Shown here: piece by piece, positions 16,536 to 25,382 of the stretch
How the letters are laid out: each line of letters starts with the position of its first letter
How positions within the stretch are numbered: the first letter of the stretch is position 1
Assembly: GCF_030056705.1 (NCBI RefSeq)
Contig: NZ_JASHIC010000017.1
Coordinates: 1 to 64,000, forward strand
DNA from: Flectobacillus longus
Lineage (GTDB): Bacteria > Bacteroidota > Bacteroidia > Cytophagales > Spirosomataceae
Direction: 5' to 3'
Length of the DNA: 64,000 nt
Translations under genes and position numbers: made by a program
The notes under the pieces: model-generated
Told to the model about the DNA's origin: nothing
Databases searched by the model: none
What the model saw: the letters and a program-made list of their open reading frames with translations, nothing else

Positions 16536-17885
16536 TTAATAACCTGTATTTTGAACTAAAGCCTTGTCAATCAACAACTCACCTGCTGGTAATGGCAACA
16601 GCAAACGATTATTGTCAGTGACATTAAATACTGTTGCAGCTCGTCCTGTTCTGACGACATCAAACCAACGATGAGGTTCTAGTGCAAACTCTAGACGTCT
16701 TTCGTTTTCGATTCCAAGTAAAATTTGCTCTTTCGTTTGTGCTGTTGATGCATCGATACCCGCACGACTTCTGATAGCATTTAAGTCTGCTAATGCCGCC
16801 GTAAGCTTATTTTGATTAGCTTCAGCTTCTGCCCTAATCAAATACAATTCTGCGATACGAATCACATAAGTTGGGTCAGCGGCTGGCGTGCGATAATAGA
16901 GGTTTCCGTACCAACGATTTTGGTTATCTTTTGCTACTAAAGCACTGCGTCCACCACCTACTTTGGGATCATTGAGCAATGCTACCAAGGCATCATTTGG
17001 TGCCCACTGACGTGTGCCTCCATTGGTTTGAGGTTGCCATTGGTTACGATGTGTGTTAGTTTCGTTAGCACTGTAAAATATCTCAAAAACAGATTCTGCT
17101 GTACCACGTGCATCATTCGCAAAAAATGCGCTGTACGGTTTTACTAACTGATAAGATGCGTTATCCGAAATCAATTTTGTTGCATATTCTTCAGCTTTAT
17201 CCCATTCTTTTTGGTACAAATGGTATCTTGCACGAAGCGCCCAAACCGTTTTTCTGGTAGCTCTGTAACGGTTTGTGGTAGCTGATAATAAAGGCTCTGC
17301 CGTTGTCAAATCGGCTAAAACTTGAGCATAAGTCTCGGCTTGCGTACTGCGAGCAATACCCCTATTTTCGGTTGGACTTGCAGTTGGTTTGGTAATAAGT
17401 GGAACACCTCCCCATGTGCGTGCTAGGTCAAAATAGGCTAATGCTCGAATGAAATAAGCTTCACCCAATATCTGATTTTTTAAATCTGTCGTCAATGCTG
17501 GGTCAGTAACCGTTGGAACTTTCGCAATGACATTATTGGCTCGGTTGATAGTTACATAAATAGCGGTCCAAGCCGAGGCAATCGTCGAGTTGTCAGCGTT
17601 TACCTTTTTATTGATAAACTCTTGAACTTGTGATTGCGAACCTGTCCATTGAATATTGTCTCCAGACAAGTATCCAATAGATTGAAAGGTCGTGCCATAA
17701 TAGTTGGTACTAGCTAAAGCTGAATAAACCCCTCTGATAGCAGTTTCAGAGGATGTTTTATCATAAATTGTTTGTGCATCAGAAATGGATTCTAATGGTT
17801 TTACATCTAAATAGTTTTGGCAAGATGTTAATAAACCAATTAATCCTATCGATATAGTATATTTTATGAGCTTCATGTTTTTCAT
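16536..17885 (-). CDS. SusD/RagB-family outer-membrane lipoprotein
   Basis: This 449-residue surface lipoprotein acts as the substrate-binding lid of the neighbouring SusC transporter. The signal peptide ends in LLTSC (Cys22). TPR-like helices with AYFIRALAYFDLARTWGG and the C-terminal NERRLEFALEPHRWFDVVRTG motif are typical of RagB/SusD. It lies 40 bp after susC and 21 bp before the first DoxX-like gene. The ligand is unknown; the downstream sulfur-oxidation-type genes make a sulfur-containing compound a hypothesis. A glycan cannot be excluded, although no glycoside hydrolase is present in this operon. Confidence 0.92.
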   Translation of the reverse strand: MKNMKLIKYTISIGLIGLLTSCQNYLDVKPLESISDAQTIYDKTSSETAIRGVYSALASTNYYGTTFQSIGYLSGDNIQWTGSQSQVQEFINKKVNADNSTIASAWTAIYVTINRANNVIAKVPTVTDPALTTDLKNQILGEAYFIRALAYFDLARTWGGVPLITKPTASPTENRGIARSTQAETYAQVLADLTTAEPLLSATTNRYRATRKTVWALRARYHLYQKEWDKAEEYATKLISDNASYQLVKPYSAFFANDARGTAESVFEIFYSANETNTHRNQWQPQTNGGTRQWAPNDALVALLNDPKVGGGRSALVAKDNQNRWYGNLYYRTPAADPTYVIRIAELYLIRAEAEANQNKLTAALADLNAIRSRAGIDASTAQTKEQILLGIENERRLEFALEPHRWFDVVRTGRAATVFNVTDNNRLLLPLPAGELLIDKALVQNTGY

Positions 17886-17925
17886 TTTCTTAAAAATCTG
17901 GTAAAAAACTAAGTAAGAAACACGT

Positions 17926-20900
17926 CTAGAATGTTAGGTTAATACCCACTTGAAAGCTTCTTGGTTGTGGTGGAGTACCTAGATCAATGCCTTGCGCATT
18001 TTGGTCGCTACTTGCGCTCGATTCAGGATCTAGACCTGTGTAGTTGGTCAACAACCAAAGGTTTGTACCATTTACAAATACTTTAGCTGCTTCAGCACCT
18101 ATTCTTTTGGCGATTGCTTTAGGCAAATGATAGCCAATATTGAGCGAACGGAGACGTATAAACGAACCATCTTCCAACCATCTACTTCCACCATCACGAT
18201 AGTTGTTTACATTGATTCCGTCAGGACGAGGTACATCGGTAATATCACCAGGTTTTTGCCATCTTGCTAGGTTGCTGGCAAAAATAATTCTTGCGGCATC
18301 TCTTGCGCCGCCTCCTTCTCCAAAGAATTTGTTATGGTTATAAATTTTGTTACCGTATTGGTACGCAAAAAATGCCGATATCTCAAAGCCTTTGTAAGTT
18401 ACAGTGTTGGTTAACCCTCCAAAGAATTTTGGCCAAATACTACCAACTAGTTGACGGTCATCTGTGGTGATTTTACCATCCTTATTGACGTCTTCATAAA
18501 CAACATTTCCTGTTTCTGGATCAACATACAATTGTTTGTACACCCAGAATGAGTAAAGAGGATTTCCTTCTTTTTGTAAAATCAAATCACGACTACCATA
18601 TCTTAGTGGCGTTGCGAGTTTTTCGATTTTATTGATATTTTGAGCTATGTTAAAGCTTGTTGTCCATACCAAACCACCTTTATTGATATTGGTAGAGGTA
18701 ATGTTTAACTCAAAACCTTTGTTACTGATTTCGGCGGCATTGCTCCAATAATTTGCAAAACCCGTTGTGCTTGGCAAAGCCAATTGTAATAATCCATCAC
18801 GAGTATATTTTGAATAAACATTGAATTCAACGCCCAAACGACCAGCCAAGAACGAAGCATCGACACCAATATTTACTTGGTTGGTTTTCTCCCAACGTAA
18901 ATCTGGGTTAGCTAATTGTTGTGGAGCTGTACCAGCACCTCCTTGATAAGAGGCGCCACCTGTCCACAAACCTTGTGCGGCAAAGTTGCCAATACCGTTT
19001 TGGTTACCTACGATACCATAGCTAGCTTTGAGTTTTAAATCCGTTACTAAATCTACATTTTTTAAAAACTCTTCTTGTTTCAAACGCCAAGCTGCACCTA
19101 CTGATGGAAAATAACCCCACTTGCGGTCTGCACCAAATCTTGAAGAACCATCCGCTCTTAAACTTGCATTGAATAGATATTTTCCATTGATATTGTAATC
19201 CGCTTTTGCAAAAAATGAAGCAAGATTGCTTTTACTCCAGTTTTGTGTACTCGTTGTTGTTGCGGCTGACGATATAATTTTGAAAGAGTTATTCGCAAAA
19301 CCTCTACCTTCTGCATAAGTACGATTGAGTTGGTCGCTTTGTAAGGTATTTCCGACTACAAAACCAAAACTGTGCCCATTATCGAATCTCTTACGATAGG
19401 TCAAAGTTTGTTCGTTCAATAAGGTCGTGTATTGTGTAATAGAAGAAGTAGCCAAACCGCCTTGTGCACCTAAGAGTAAAAACGTATTCCAGTATTCGGA
19501 TTCGTTGTAGTTGTTGTAATCAGCACCCCAGCTTGATCGTAGTTTAAGGTTAGGGAGTAATTCTGCTTCGAAGTAAAGATTTCCTATATATCGTAAACTG
19601 GTTGAGTTAACATCGTAATTTTGGAGTAATAAAGTCAGGTTGTCGAAACCTGCTCTTCCGACCAAAACGCCATTTTCATAAGGTGACAAATACGTTGGTG
19701 TGTGCAGTGCTGCTTGTAACAAACCTCCTTGAGGACCGTCACCTGCACGAGCTTGATTTCGATAAGTTCTAGTAAATAAATTGTTTACGCCAATCGTAAG
19801 TTTATCGCTTACTCGTTGGTCTAAGTTTACTTTAAAGCTAGCTCTTGTGAAGTTAATAGGTTTTAAGATTGCTTCTTGAGAGGTAAAACCACCACCAATA
19901 TAATACTTTGTACTTTTGGTACCACCAGTCAAGGCAATATCATAGTTTTGTAAAGTAGCAGTTCTAAAAGCCTCACTCAATCTGTCATAAGTTTGTTGTT
20001 CTTCTGGCAAACCACGACCGCCTTCTGACACTGGTCTAAATGGACGGTTCGCAAAAGTTCTGTTGAGTGATGGCGTATCTTTACCTGTATTTACCCACCA
20101 TTCGTTCACTAATTGTGCATGTTGCGGACCTGTCGTTAAATCCCATAGTTTGGCAGCTTTCGCCTGACCATAACTTGCACTAAAATTGATTTGAGGTGCT
20201 TGCTCATAATTTCCACGCTTTGTTGTAATCAAGACCACTCCATTCGCTCCTCTCGAACCGTAAAGCGCTGTAGCTTCTGCATCTTTCAGCACTTCGATAC
20301 TCTGAATATCATTAGGATTAATATCGGCAATCGGCGAGGTCGATTTTCCTCCAGTACTAATCGACTGCAAGCTATTACTATTGATAAATACACCATCAAC
20401 CACATATAAAGGGTCATTGTCAGCATTGATTGACGTCGCTCCACGTACGCGAACATTCACGCTTTCACCTGGCACACCAGTTGGTGATGAAATTTGTACC
20501 CCTGAAACTTTTCCTTGTAATTGTGCATCGATACTTCCAACAGGAATAGAGTTCACCTCATTTGGATTTATTTTAGAAACCGACCCAATCAAGTTCTTAC
20601 GTTCCTGTGTACCGTATCCAACCACTACAACTTCATTTAATTCTTTTGAGCTACTGCGAAGCTCAACGGTTATGGTTGATTTGGATGCAACAAACTGTTT
20701 TGATTCATACCCTATGTAATTGATAATCAAAATATAAGGTAATTTTTGACCTGTACGAAAGTAAAATTCTCCATTTGAATCGGTGATGACTCCATGCGTT
20801 GTCCCTTTAATACTGATTGAAGCTCCAATGAGTGGTTCTTTCGTTTTTTCATCAATAACAGTTCCTGATAAGGTTGAATTAATGGTTGCATCTGTTTTTT

Positions 20901-20967
20901 GTGCATAGACTCCAACGGAGACAAACAAAATACAGATGATTGTCTGTAAAATGAGCTTTTTTTTCAT
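17926..20967 (-). CDS. SusC/RagA-family TonB-dependent transporter
   Basis: This 1013-residue outer-membrane transporter imports the ligand held by SusD, using TonB energy. In order it has a signal peptide (about 1-22), a carboxypeptidase-regulatory-like domain (SGTVIDEKTKEPLIGASISI near 34-53), the TonB box region ELNEVVVVGYG, a plug domain with DPLYVVDGVFIN and GSRGANGVVLITTKRG, and a C-terminal beta-barrel ending in aromatic F. There is no STN domain, so it is probably not linked to an ECF sigma/FecR pair. It is the first gene of the cluster, with a predicted promoter about 170 bp upstream and a structured leader. Confidence 0.95.
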   Translation of the reverse strand: MKKKLILQTIICILFVSVGVYAQKTDATINSTLSGTVIDEKTKEPLIGASISIKGTTHGVITDSNGEFYFRTGQKLPYILIINYIGYESKQFVASKSTITVELRSSSKELNEVVVVGYGTQERKNLIGSVSKINPNEVNSIPVGSIDAQLQGKVSGVQISSPTGVPGESVNVRVRGATSINADNDPLYVVDGVFINSNSLQSISTGGKSTSPIADINPNDIQSIEVLKDAEATALYGSRGANGVVLITTKRGNYEQAPQINFSASYGQAKAAKLWDLTTGPQHAQLVNEWWVNTGKDTPSLNRTFANRPFRPVSEGGRGLPEEQQTYDRLSEAFRTATLQNYDIALTGGTKSTKYYIGGGFTSQEAILKPINFTRASFKVNLDQRVSDKLTIGVNNLFTRTYRNQARAGDGPQGGLLQAALHTPTYLSPYENGVLVGRAGFDNLTLLLQNYDVNSTSLRYIGNLYFEAELLPNLKLRSSWGADYNNYNESEYWNTFLLLGAQGGLATSSITQYTTLLNEQTLTYRKRFDNGHSFGFVVGNTLQSDQLNRTYAEGRGFANNSFKIISSAATTTSTQNWSKSNLASFFAKADYNINGKYLFNASLRADGSSRFGADRKWGYFPSVGAAWRLKQEEFLKNVDLVTDLKLKASYGIVGNQNGIGNFAAQGLWTGGASYQGGAGTAPQQLANPDLRWEKTNQVNIGVDASFLAGRLGVEFNVYSKYTRDGLLQLALPSTTGFANYWSNAAEISNKGFELNITSTNINKGGLVWTTSFNIAQNINKIEKLATPLRYGSRDLILQKEGNPLYSFWVYKQLYVDPETGNVVYEDVNKDGKITTDDRQLVGSIWPKFFGGLTNTVTYKGFEISAFFAYQYGNKIYNHNKFFGEGGGARDAARIIFASNLARWQKPGDITDVPRPDGINVNNYRDGGSRWLEDGSFIRLRSLNIGYHLPKAIAKRIGAEAAKVFVNGTNLWLLTNYTGLDPESSASSDQNAQGIDLGTPPQPRSFQVGINLTF

Positions 20968-21144
20968 TTAATTTGTGTTGGTTAATTTAAACAACAAGGT
21001 TTAGGGGTCTTGTAACGAAAGCCCCTAATACACGTTTAGCGTACCTTTTGTGACCAAGTCATTCTTGTTGCCGCAAGAATGACTTTTTTAAGATACATAT
21101 CTATACTAAAAATATAGACTATATAGATTAATTACACAAATATA
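20968..21144 (-). promoter_or_regulatory. Promoter and structured 5' leader of the susCD-dox-sox operon
   Basis: On the minus strand TATATTTG (21144-21137) matches TAnnTTTG, and TTTG at 21169-21166 lies 21 nt upstream as a -33 box. Transcription from near 21130 gives a leader of about 160 nt with two hairpins: a 10-bp perfect stem at 21058-21083 and a 10-bp stem with one bulge at 21001-21028. No small ORF was recognised in it. Confidence 0.5.
21058..21089. terminator. Hairpin with T-run on the plus strand
   Basis: The 10-bp perfect stem (21058-21067 with 21074-21083, 6-nt loop) is followed by six T on the plus strand (21084-21089), giving terminator form in that direction. No plus-strand gene is known here. 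On the minus strand it would lie in the susC leader without a T-run. Confidence 0.35.
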
Positions 21145-21260
21145 AATATTCAAATAAATGGAATCCAAATTATGAGGAAAAAAAAACCTCTTTTTGCTTA
21201 AATATTGTCTTATGGAGACAAACAATAGAGGAAATTTGCCTGAAAAGGGTCTATTAGGTT

Positions 21261-21575
21261 TTAAAAGTTGGTATATGCAATTTCCATTTCAAGAAGTGCG
21301 TAGCTCAAAGTTTTGCCATGCGTATCTATTGCCAACGATGTTGTAACTCCACCTAATAAGGCTTGTTGACAAACAAAAAGCAATGACGAAATATTAGGTA
21401 GTTCGTAACGAATAATCTCACCTTCTACGATTCCTTGTAAATGTTCTTGCACCTTTTGAGCAGTAATTTGAGTGCAAAGTAGTTCATAATCAGACTCTTT
21501 AAAAGGAATTAAAGATAGCGTAAGAGTATTGCCTTTGTCGCCTGCTCTGCTGTGGGCTATTTCGTAAAGTTTCAT
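21261..21575 (-). CDS. AtuA-related small protein (AtuA C-terminal-type domain)
   Basis: This 104-residue protein resembles the small domain that is either fused to or encoded beside AtuA-family proteins; HSRAGDKGNTLTLSLIP near residues 8-24 is the characteristic segment. It overlaps the end of the AtuA-like gene by 4 bp, so the two are probably made together and form one complex. The biochemical role of the family is unproved; AtuA was named from acyclic terpene (citronellol/geraniol) utilisation. No membrane segment is seen. Confidence 0.75.
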   Translation of the reverse strand: MKLYEIAHSRAGDKGNTLTLSLIPFKESDYELLCTQITAQKVQEHLQGIVEGEIIRYELPNISSLLFVCQQALLGGVTTSLAIDTHGKTLSYALLEMEIAYTNF

Positions 21576-22918
21576 GCGCTTAAAATGTCTACGTTTGCTT
21601 TCAATAAATTTCTGTCAATTAAAATGGAGACGATTCCTATTACCTCATTTATATTTTTTCGCACACCCCCACCAGCCGCAGGACCATTGGTATAAAGTGC
21701 TTCTACTTCCTCTCCAACCAACGAGGCTTCGTCGGCAGTTGAGGCTTTTCCCGACACTCTCAATCTTACTTCGGGTAAATAGGACTCTTCTACTTTCATT
21801 TTAGCACTAAATTCTTCTCGAAAAATGGAATTTAAGCCGATGTAATCTATTCTGAATGTTTCAAAATTAGGCTTTAGTCTTTGTGATAAAATCTCACCCG
21901 CTAGTTTGGCTCGCCCGACGGCGTTGAATCCGGCATAAGAAATTTCACCTTCTCCAAGGTAAAATGCTTTATAACCGACACTTGCTTTGTAAGTTTCGGG
22001 TTTAGCCTTGCCTGTACCACCTGTAACCCAAATTTGGTTTTTGCCAATTTCTTCTAATTTGACTGTCGTAAAATCAGCAATTACATCAGGAGTATAATAT
22101 TCATGTGGGTTTATGACCTCGTACAAAAGCTGTTCTTTGGCAGTTTGTAAAGTAATTTTGCCTCCAGTGCCTTTTACTTTACTAATAATAGCTGAACCAT
22201 CGGCGTAAATATCAGCAAAAGGATGTCCCAGATTTTCTAATCCTTCTATCGGTTTCATAATGGGTTCGGCAAAATATCCACCAGTGATATGCCCCGCACA
22301 TTCGAGTAGGTGTCCAATCACGGTGCCTTTTCCCAACAAATCAAAATCCTCTATTTGCCAGTCAAATTCATGAATCATGGGTGCCAAAAACAAAGAAGGG
22401 TCTGATACTCTTCCTGTTATAATTATTTGTGCATCAGCCTCTAATGCCTCCAAGATTCCATCAATACCCATATACGCATTGATAGAGATTACCTCATAGT
22501 CATTTAATGCTTGACCATTTTCCAAAATGGTAAAATGGGTTGAGCTATTTTTTACCCATTGTGTTGCATCATCGCCTGTCACGGCTGCTACTTTGAGGGG
22601 TAAATTTAATTCTTTGGCTATCTCAATGACTTTTTGAGCGGCTGCCAGTGGGTTCGCCGCCCCCATATTCGTGATGAGTTTTATTTGATTTTTGACTAAT
22701 AATGGCAATAATGATTTGATTCGCTTCTCCAGAAGTGGATCATACCCTTTGGATGCGTCTTGTAATTTTCTTTTTTGGGCTAAGGCAATCGTTCTTTCTG
22801 CCAGACATTCTAGCACAAGATAGTCTAATTCGCCTTTTTCGGCCAATACAAGCGCTGGTTCTATTCTATCTCCCGAAAAACCTGCTCCGCATCCTATTCT
22901 TATTTTTTCTTTTTTCAT
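21572..22918 (-). CDS. AtuA-family protein (DUF1446)
   Basis: This 448-residue protein matches the AtuA/DUF1446 family through the N-terminal IRIGCGAGFSGDRIEPA (about 5-21), LVLECLAERTIALAQ, and the mid-protein TGRVSDPSLFLAPM and AGHITGGYF segments. It lies 3 bp from the CitMHS transporter and overlaps its small partner. The reaction is unknown. The neighbourhood of CoA ligase, hydratase and SDR suggests an acyl-CoA or carboxylic acid substrate, but that is inference. Terpene genes such as geranyl-CoA carboxylase are absent here. Confidence 0.82.
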   Translation of the reverse strand: MKKEKIRIGCGAGFSGDRIEPALVLAEKGELDYLVLECLAERTIALAQKRKLQDASKGYDPLLEKRIKSLLPLLVKNQIKLITNMGAANPLAAAQKVIEIAKELNLPLKVAAVTGDDATQWVKNSSTHFTILENGQALNDYEVISINAYMGIDGILEALEADAQIIITGRVSDPSLFLAPMIHEFDWQIEDFDLLGKGTVIGHLLECAGHITGGYFAEPIMKPIEGLENLGHPFADIYADGSAIISKVKGTGGKITLQTAKEQLLYEVINPHEYYTPDVIADFTTVKLEEIGKNQIWVTGGTGKAKPETYKASVGYKAFYLGEGEISYAGFNAVGRAKLAGEILSQRLKPNFETFRIDYIGLNSIFREEFSAKMKVEESYLPEVRLRVSGKASTADEASLVGEEVEALYTNGPAAGGGVRKNINEVIGIVSILIDRNLLKANVDILSA

Positions 22919-22921
22919 TTG

Positions 22922-24217
22922 CTAAATATGTATCGAACCTGTCAGTAAAGCCATAATCGTCATCACCAGGGTGGTACCCCAAGCCCATTTGAAGGTAAAT
23001 TTTTGATGTTCCCCCAATTCAACTTCTGTCAAACCAATCAATAAAAATGTAGATGCCGTCAAGGGGCTAATCGGAAACCCTACCGTCATTTGTCCCAGCA
23101 ATGCAGCACGTCCTATTTCTAAAGAATCTAAATGAAATTGTGTTGCGGTTTGACTCAAAATAGGCACTACGCCAAAATAATAGGCATCTGGCGTGAAGAG
23201 AATACTCGCTGGCAAACTCGTAATAGCTGTAAGTAAAGGCAAAAGATTGGCATGATGCTGAGGAATCAACGAGACTAACTCGTTTGCCATGGCATCAATC
23301 ATTTTGGTTCCTGTAAGAATCCCCGAAAAAATTCCCGCCACGAATATCATACTCGATACGAGAAAAATATTCATGCCGTGACCACGCAATACTTTTTGTT
23401 GGTCAGTCAATCGTGGATAGTTGATTAAAAGTGCCAACATACTTGCCAGTAAAAACAAAACAGGTGTAGGAATCAACCCTTTAATTAGCACCACAATTAA
23501 ACTAATCGTCAAGATAGCATTGAGGATAATGAGTTTTGGGCGACGTAAACTTCTTTCATTTTCAGTTAAATTCTCCTGATGATTATAGGCAAAATCTACC
23601 ACACCCAATCGTTTTCTTTCCTTCATCCCCAAAAAATACGCCACAAATAATACCCATGCGAGCCCAGCTAATATTGCAGGAATATTGGGGTTAAAAATAT
23701 GTACAGCATCCGTTTTGAGTGTAGAAATAGCTCGTGCGGAAGTTCCAGACCAAGGTACAAGGTGCATAGGTCCAACACTCAGAGCAACAATACAAGGCAA
23801 TATCAAACGATTGATTTTTAGCTGTTTGTAAATGGGAAAAAAAGCCGAAAGTACAATCATAAAAGTAGCAGTACCGTCGCCATCCAAATGCACAATCATG
23901 GTCAATATGGCTGTGCCAAGAATAACTTTGAGTGGGTCACCTTTTACATACTTGATAATAAAAGCCACCACTGGGTCAAAAAGTCCAGCATCGAGCATGG
24001 TAGCAAAATATAGTACCGCAAAGGTTAGCAAGATGCCTGTAGGCGCTACCTGCTTCATCCCTGCTAGCATCATTTCTCCTAATTCTTTAGGAGAAAACCC
24101 TGCAATAATTCCTGCCAAAAGTGGGACGATTACCAAAGCAGTAATCACCGAGAGTCTTTTGGTAATGATTAAAAATAAGAAAATAGCAATGGTCGAAAAT
24201 CCTAATAGAGCGAGCAT
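22922..24217 (-). CDS. CitMHS-family carboxylate:cation symporter
   Basis: This 431-residue inner-membrane transporter has about 11-12 hydrophobic segments. The N-terminus (LALLGFSTIAIFLFLIITKR at 2-21), DGDGTATFMIVLSAF near 112-126, and VPWSGTSARA near 154-163 match the CitM/CitH group, which carries metal-citrate or related di-/tricarboxylates with protons. It is 3 bp upstream of the AtuA gene and 17 bp downstream of the esterase gene, so it is in the same operon. The actual substrate is unknown and may be an organic acid produced or used by this aromatic cluster. Confidence 0.85.
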   Translation of the reverse strand: MLALLGFSTIAIFLFLIITKRLSVITALVIVPLLAGIIAGFSPKELGEMMLAGMKQVAPTGILLTFAVLYFATMLDAGLFDPVVAFIIKYVKGDPLKVILGTAILTMIVHLDGDGTATFMIVLSAFFPIYKQLKINRLILPCIVALSVGPMHLVPWSGTSARAISTLKTDAVHIFNPNIPAILAGLAWVLFVAYFLGMKERKRLGVVDFAYNHQENLTENERSLRRPKLIILNAILTISLIVVLIKGLIPTPVLFLLASMLALLINYPRLTDQQKVLRGHGMNIFLVSSMIFVAGIFSGILTGTKMIDAMANELVSLIPQHHANLLPLLTAITSLPASILFTPDAYYFGVVPILSQTATQFHLDSLEIGRAALLGQMTVGFPISPLTASTFLLIGLTEVELGEHQKFTFKWAWGTTLVMTIMALLTGSIHI

Positions 24218-24234
24218 ATTATCGAGCGTATATG

Positions 24235-25263
24235 TTATTCGAAAACGAGATAGTCATTAAAAAATGGGAGCAAATCATTCAAAACTCTGCCATCATTTGT
24301 CCAAATTTTGTTCACATGGTTTCCAATATATTCCTCTGCAAAATGCTTAATACCAAGGTTTTCTAATTTTTGACTAAACGCTCCGCACTGAATTGGAAAG
24401 CGTTGTGCGTCGTTTCTTCCCCAATCTAATTTTAGGGCTTTTAGTTTACGAAGATTATCAGCGTATTTATCTACCATTAATACAGGAAAATTTGCATTCC
24501 ATTTATCAACAACCGCTTGATTTACTTGTAGACTATCGCCTTGATAGGTAAAAGGCATATCACAGTAAAAAGGAGGATTTGTAGGATTAGGTGACCAAGC
24601 ACGACCCACGGCAACCAATACTTTTGGATAATACGTTTTTCTTAACTCTTCGACCGTTTTTATTTTGGAAAGTTCCTTAAATGAATCGCTATTGGCGCCA
24701 AATTCTTTGACCATCATCAATAATCCTGGACTCATGGCATACACCGAACTAAACACTTCTGGATATAACATCCCGATTTTGATTGCACCATAACCGCCCA
24801 TCGAATGTCCACCAATACCTCTACTATTACGGTTTGCAATGGTTCTATATTTGCGGTCAATCACTTCCACCAACTCCTTGGCTTCAAATTCAGACCAGTT
24901 ACCCGTGAGAGTTGAGTTACTATAAAAACTTCCTTCAAAAAGAGTATAATGGCTTGCAATAACTAAAATAAAAGGACGAATTTTAGCTTGAGCAATACTT
25001 TTGTCAAGAATCGCTTTCATACCTGTAGTAATACTATCATTGCCCATGAAGCCATGTAAATAGTACACCACAGGAAATCGTTTTTGTGTGCTTTCATAAT
25101 TTGGAGGAAGATATACCGAGATTTTTCGGTTAGCATTTTCACCCCCTATATTTTGTAAGGTTTTAGCATTAATCACAAAGCTTTCGACTTTGCCAGAGAC
25201 TCGTTGAGCCTTTATTTGACTGAAAAACAGACAAGTAATTAGCAGTAATAAAATTCTTTTCAT
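24235..25263 (-). CDS. Secreted esterase (putative esterase/feruloyl-esterase-like alpha/beta hydrolase)
   Basis: This 342-residue exported alpha/beta hydrolase has a signal peptide (about 1-19) and the nucleophile elbow GGHSMGGYGA near residue 150. VYYLHGFMGND near 65-75 forms the oxyanion region, and HFAEEYIGNHVNKIW near the C-terminus supplies the likely catalytic His. It resembles the esterase D/feruloyl-esterase-type group. Its place in a hydroxycinnamate cluster suggests release of feruloyl or coumaroyl groups from plant polymers; this specificity is inferred. It begins the CitMHS-AtuA segment after a strong hairpin. Confidence 0.75.
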   Translation of the reverse strand: MKRILLLLITCLFFSQIKAQRVSGKVESFVINAKTLQNIGGENANRKISVYLPPNYESTQKRFPVVYYLHGFMGNDSITTGMKAILDKSIAQAKIRPFILVIASHYTLFEGSFYSNSTLTGNWSEFEAKELVEVIDRKYRTIANRNSRGIGGHSMGGYGAIKIGMLYPEVFSSVYAMSPGLLMMVKEFGANSDSFKELSKIKTVEELRKTYYPKVLVAVGRAWSPNPTNPPFYCDMPFTYQGDSLQVNQAVVDKWNANFPVLMVDKYADNLRKLKALKLDWGRNDAQRFPIQCGAFSQKLENLGIKHFAEEYIGNHVNKIWTNDGRVLNDLLPFFNDYLVFE

Positions 25264-25322
25264 AAATCAAATGTGTTTTTTGGATAGATATGTTTTAAAA
25301 GGGACTGAGTGAAAAGGCATTA

Positions 25323-25369
25323 AGGCACAAAGTGAATAGTTGTTTTACAACTTTTATCACTTTGTGCCT
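25323..25369 (-). terminator. Strong two-tier hairpin after the hydrolase-DUF3237 gene
   Basis: A perfect 13-bp stem (25323-25335 with 25357-25369) encloses a second stem AGTTGT/ACAACT. It begins 14 nt past the stop of the upstream gene on the minus strand. No T-run follows directly, so it may be an attenuator or an RNA-processing site rather than a full terminator. Confidence 0.5.
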
Positions 25370-25382
25370 GTTGATTTTAATT

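Noticed and set aside
23832-24260. A 142-codon plus-strand open frame in the CitMHS gene
   Set aside because: It is antisense to conserved transporter segments; its composition reflects the codons of the opposite strand.
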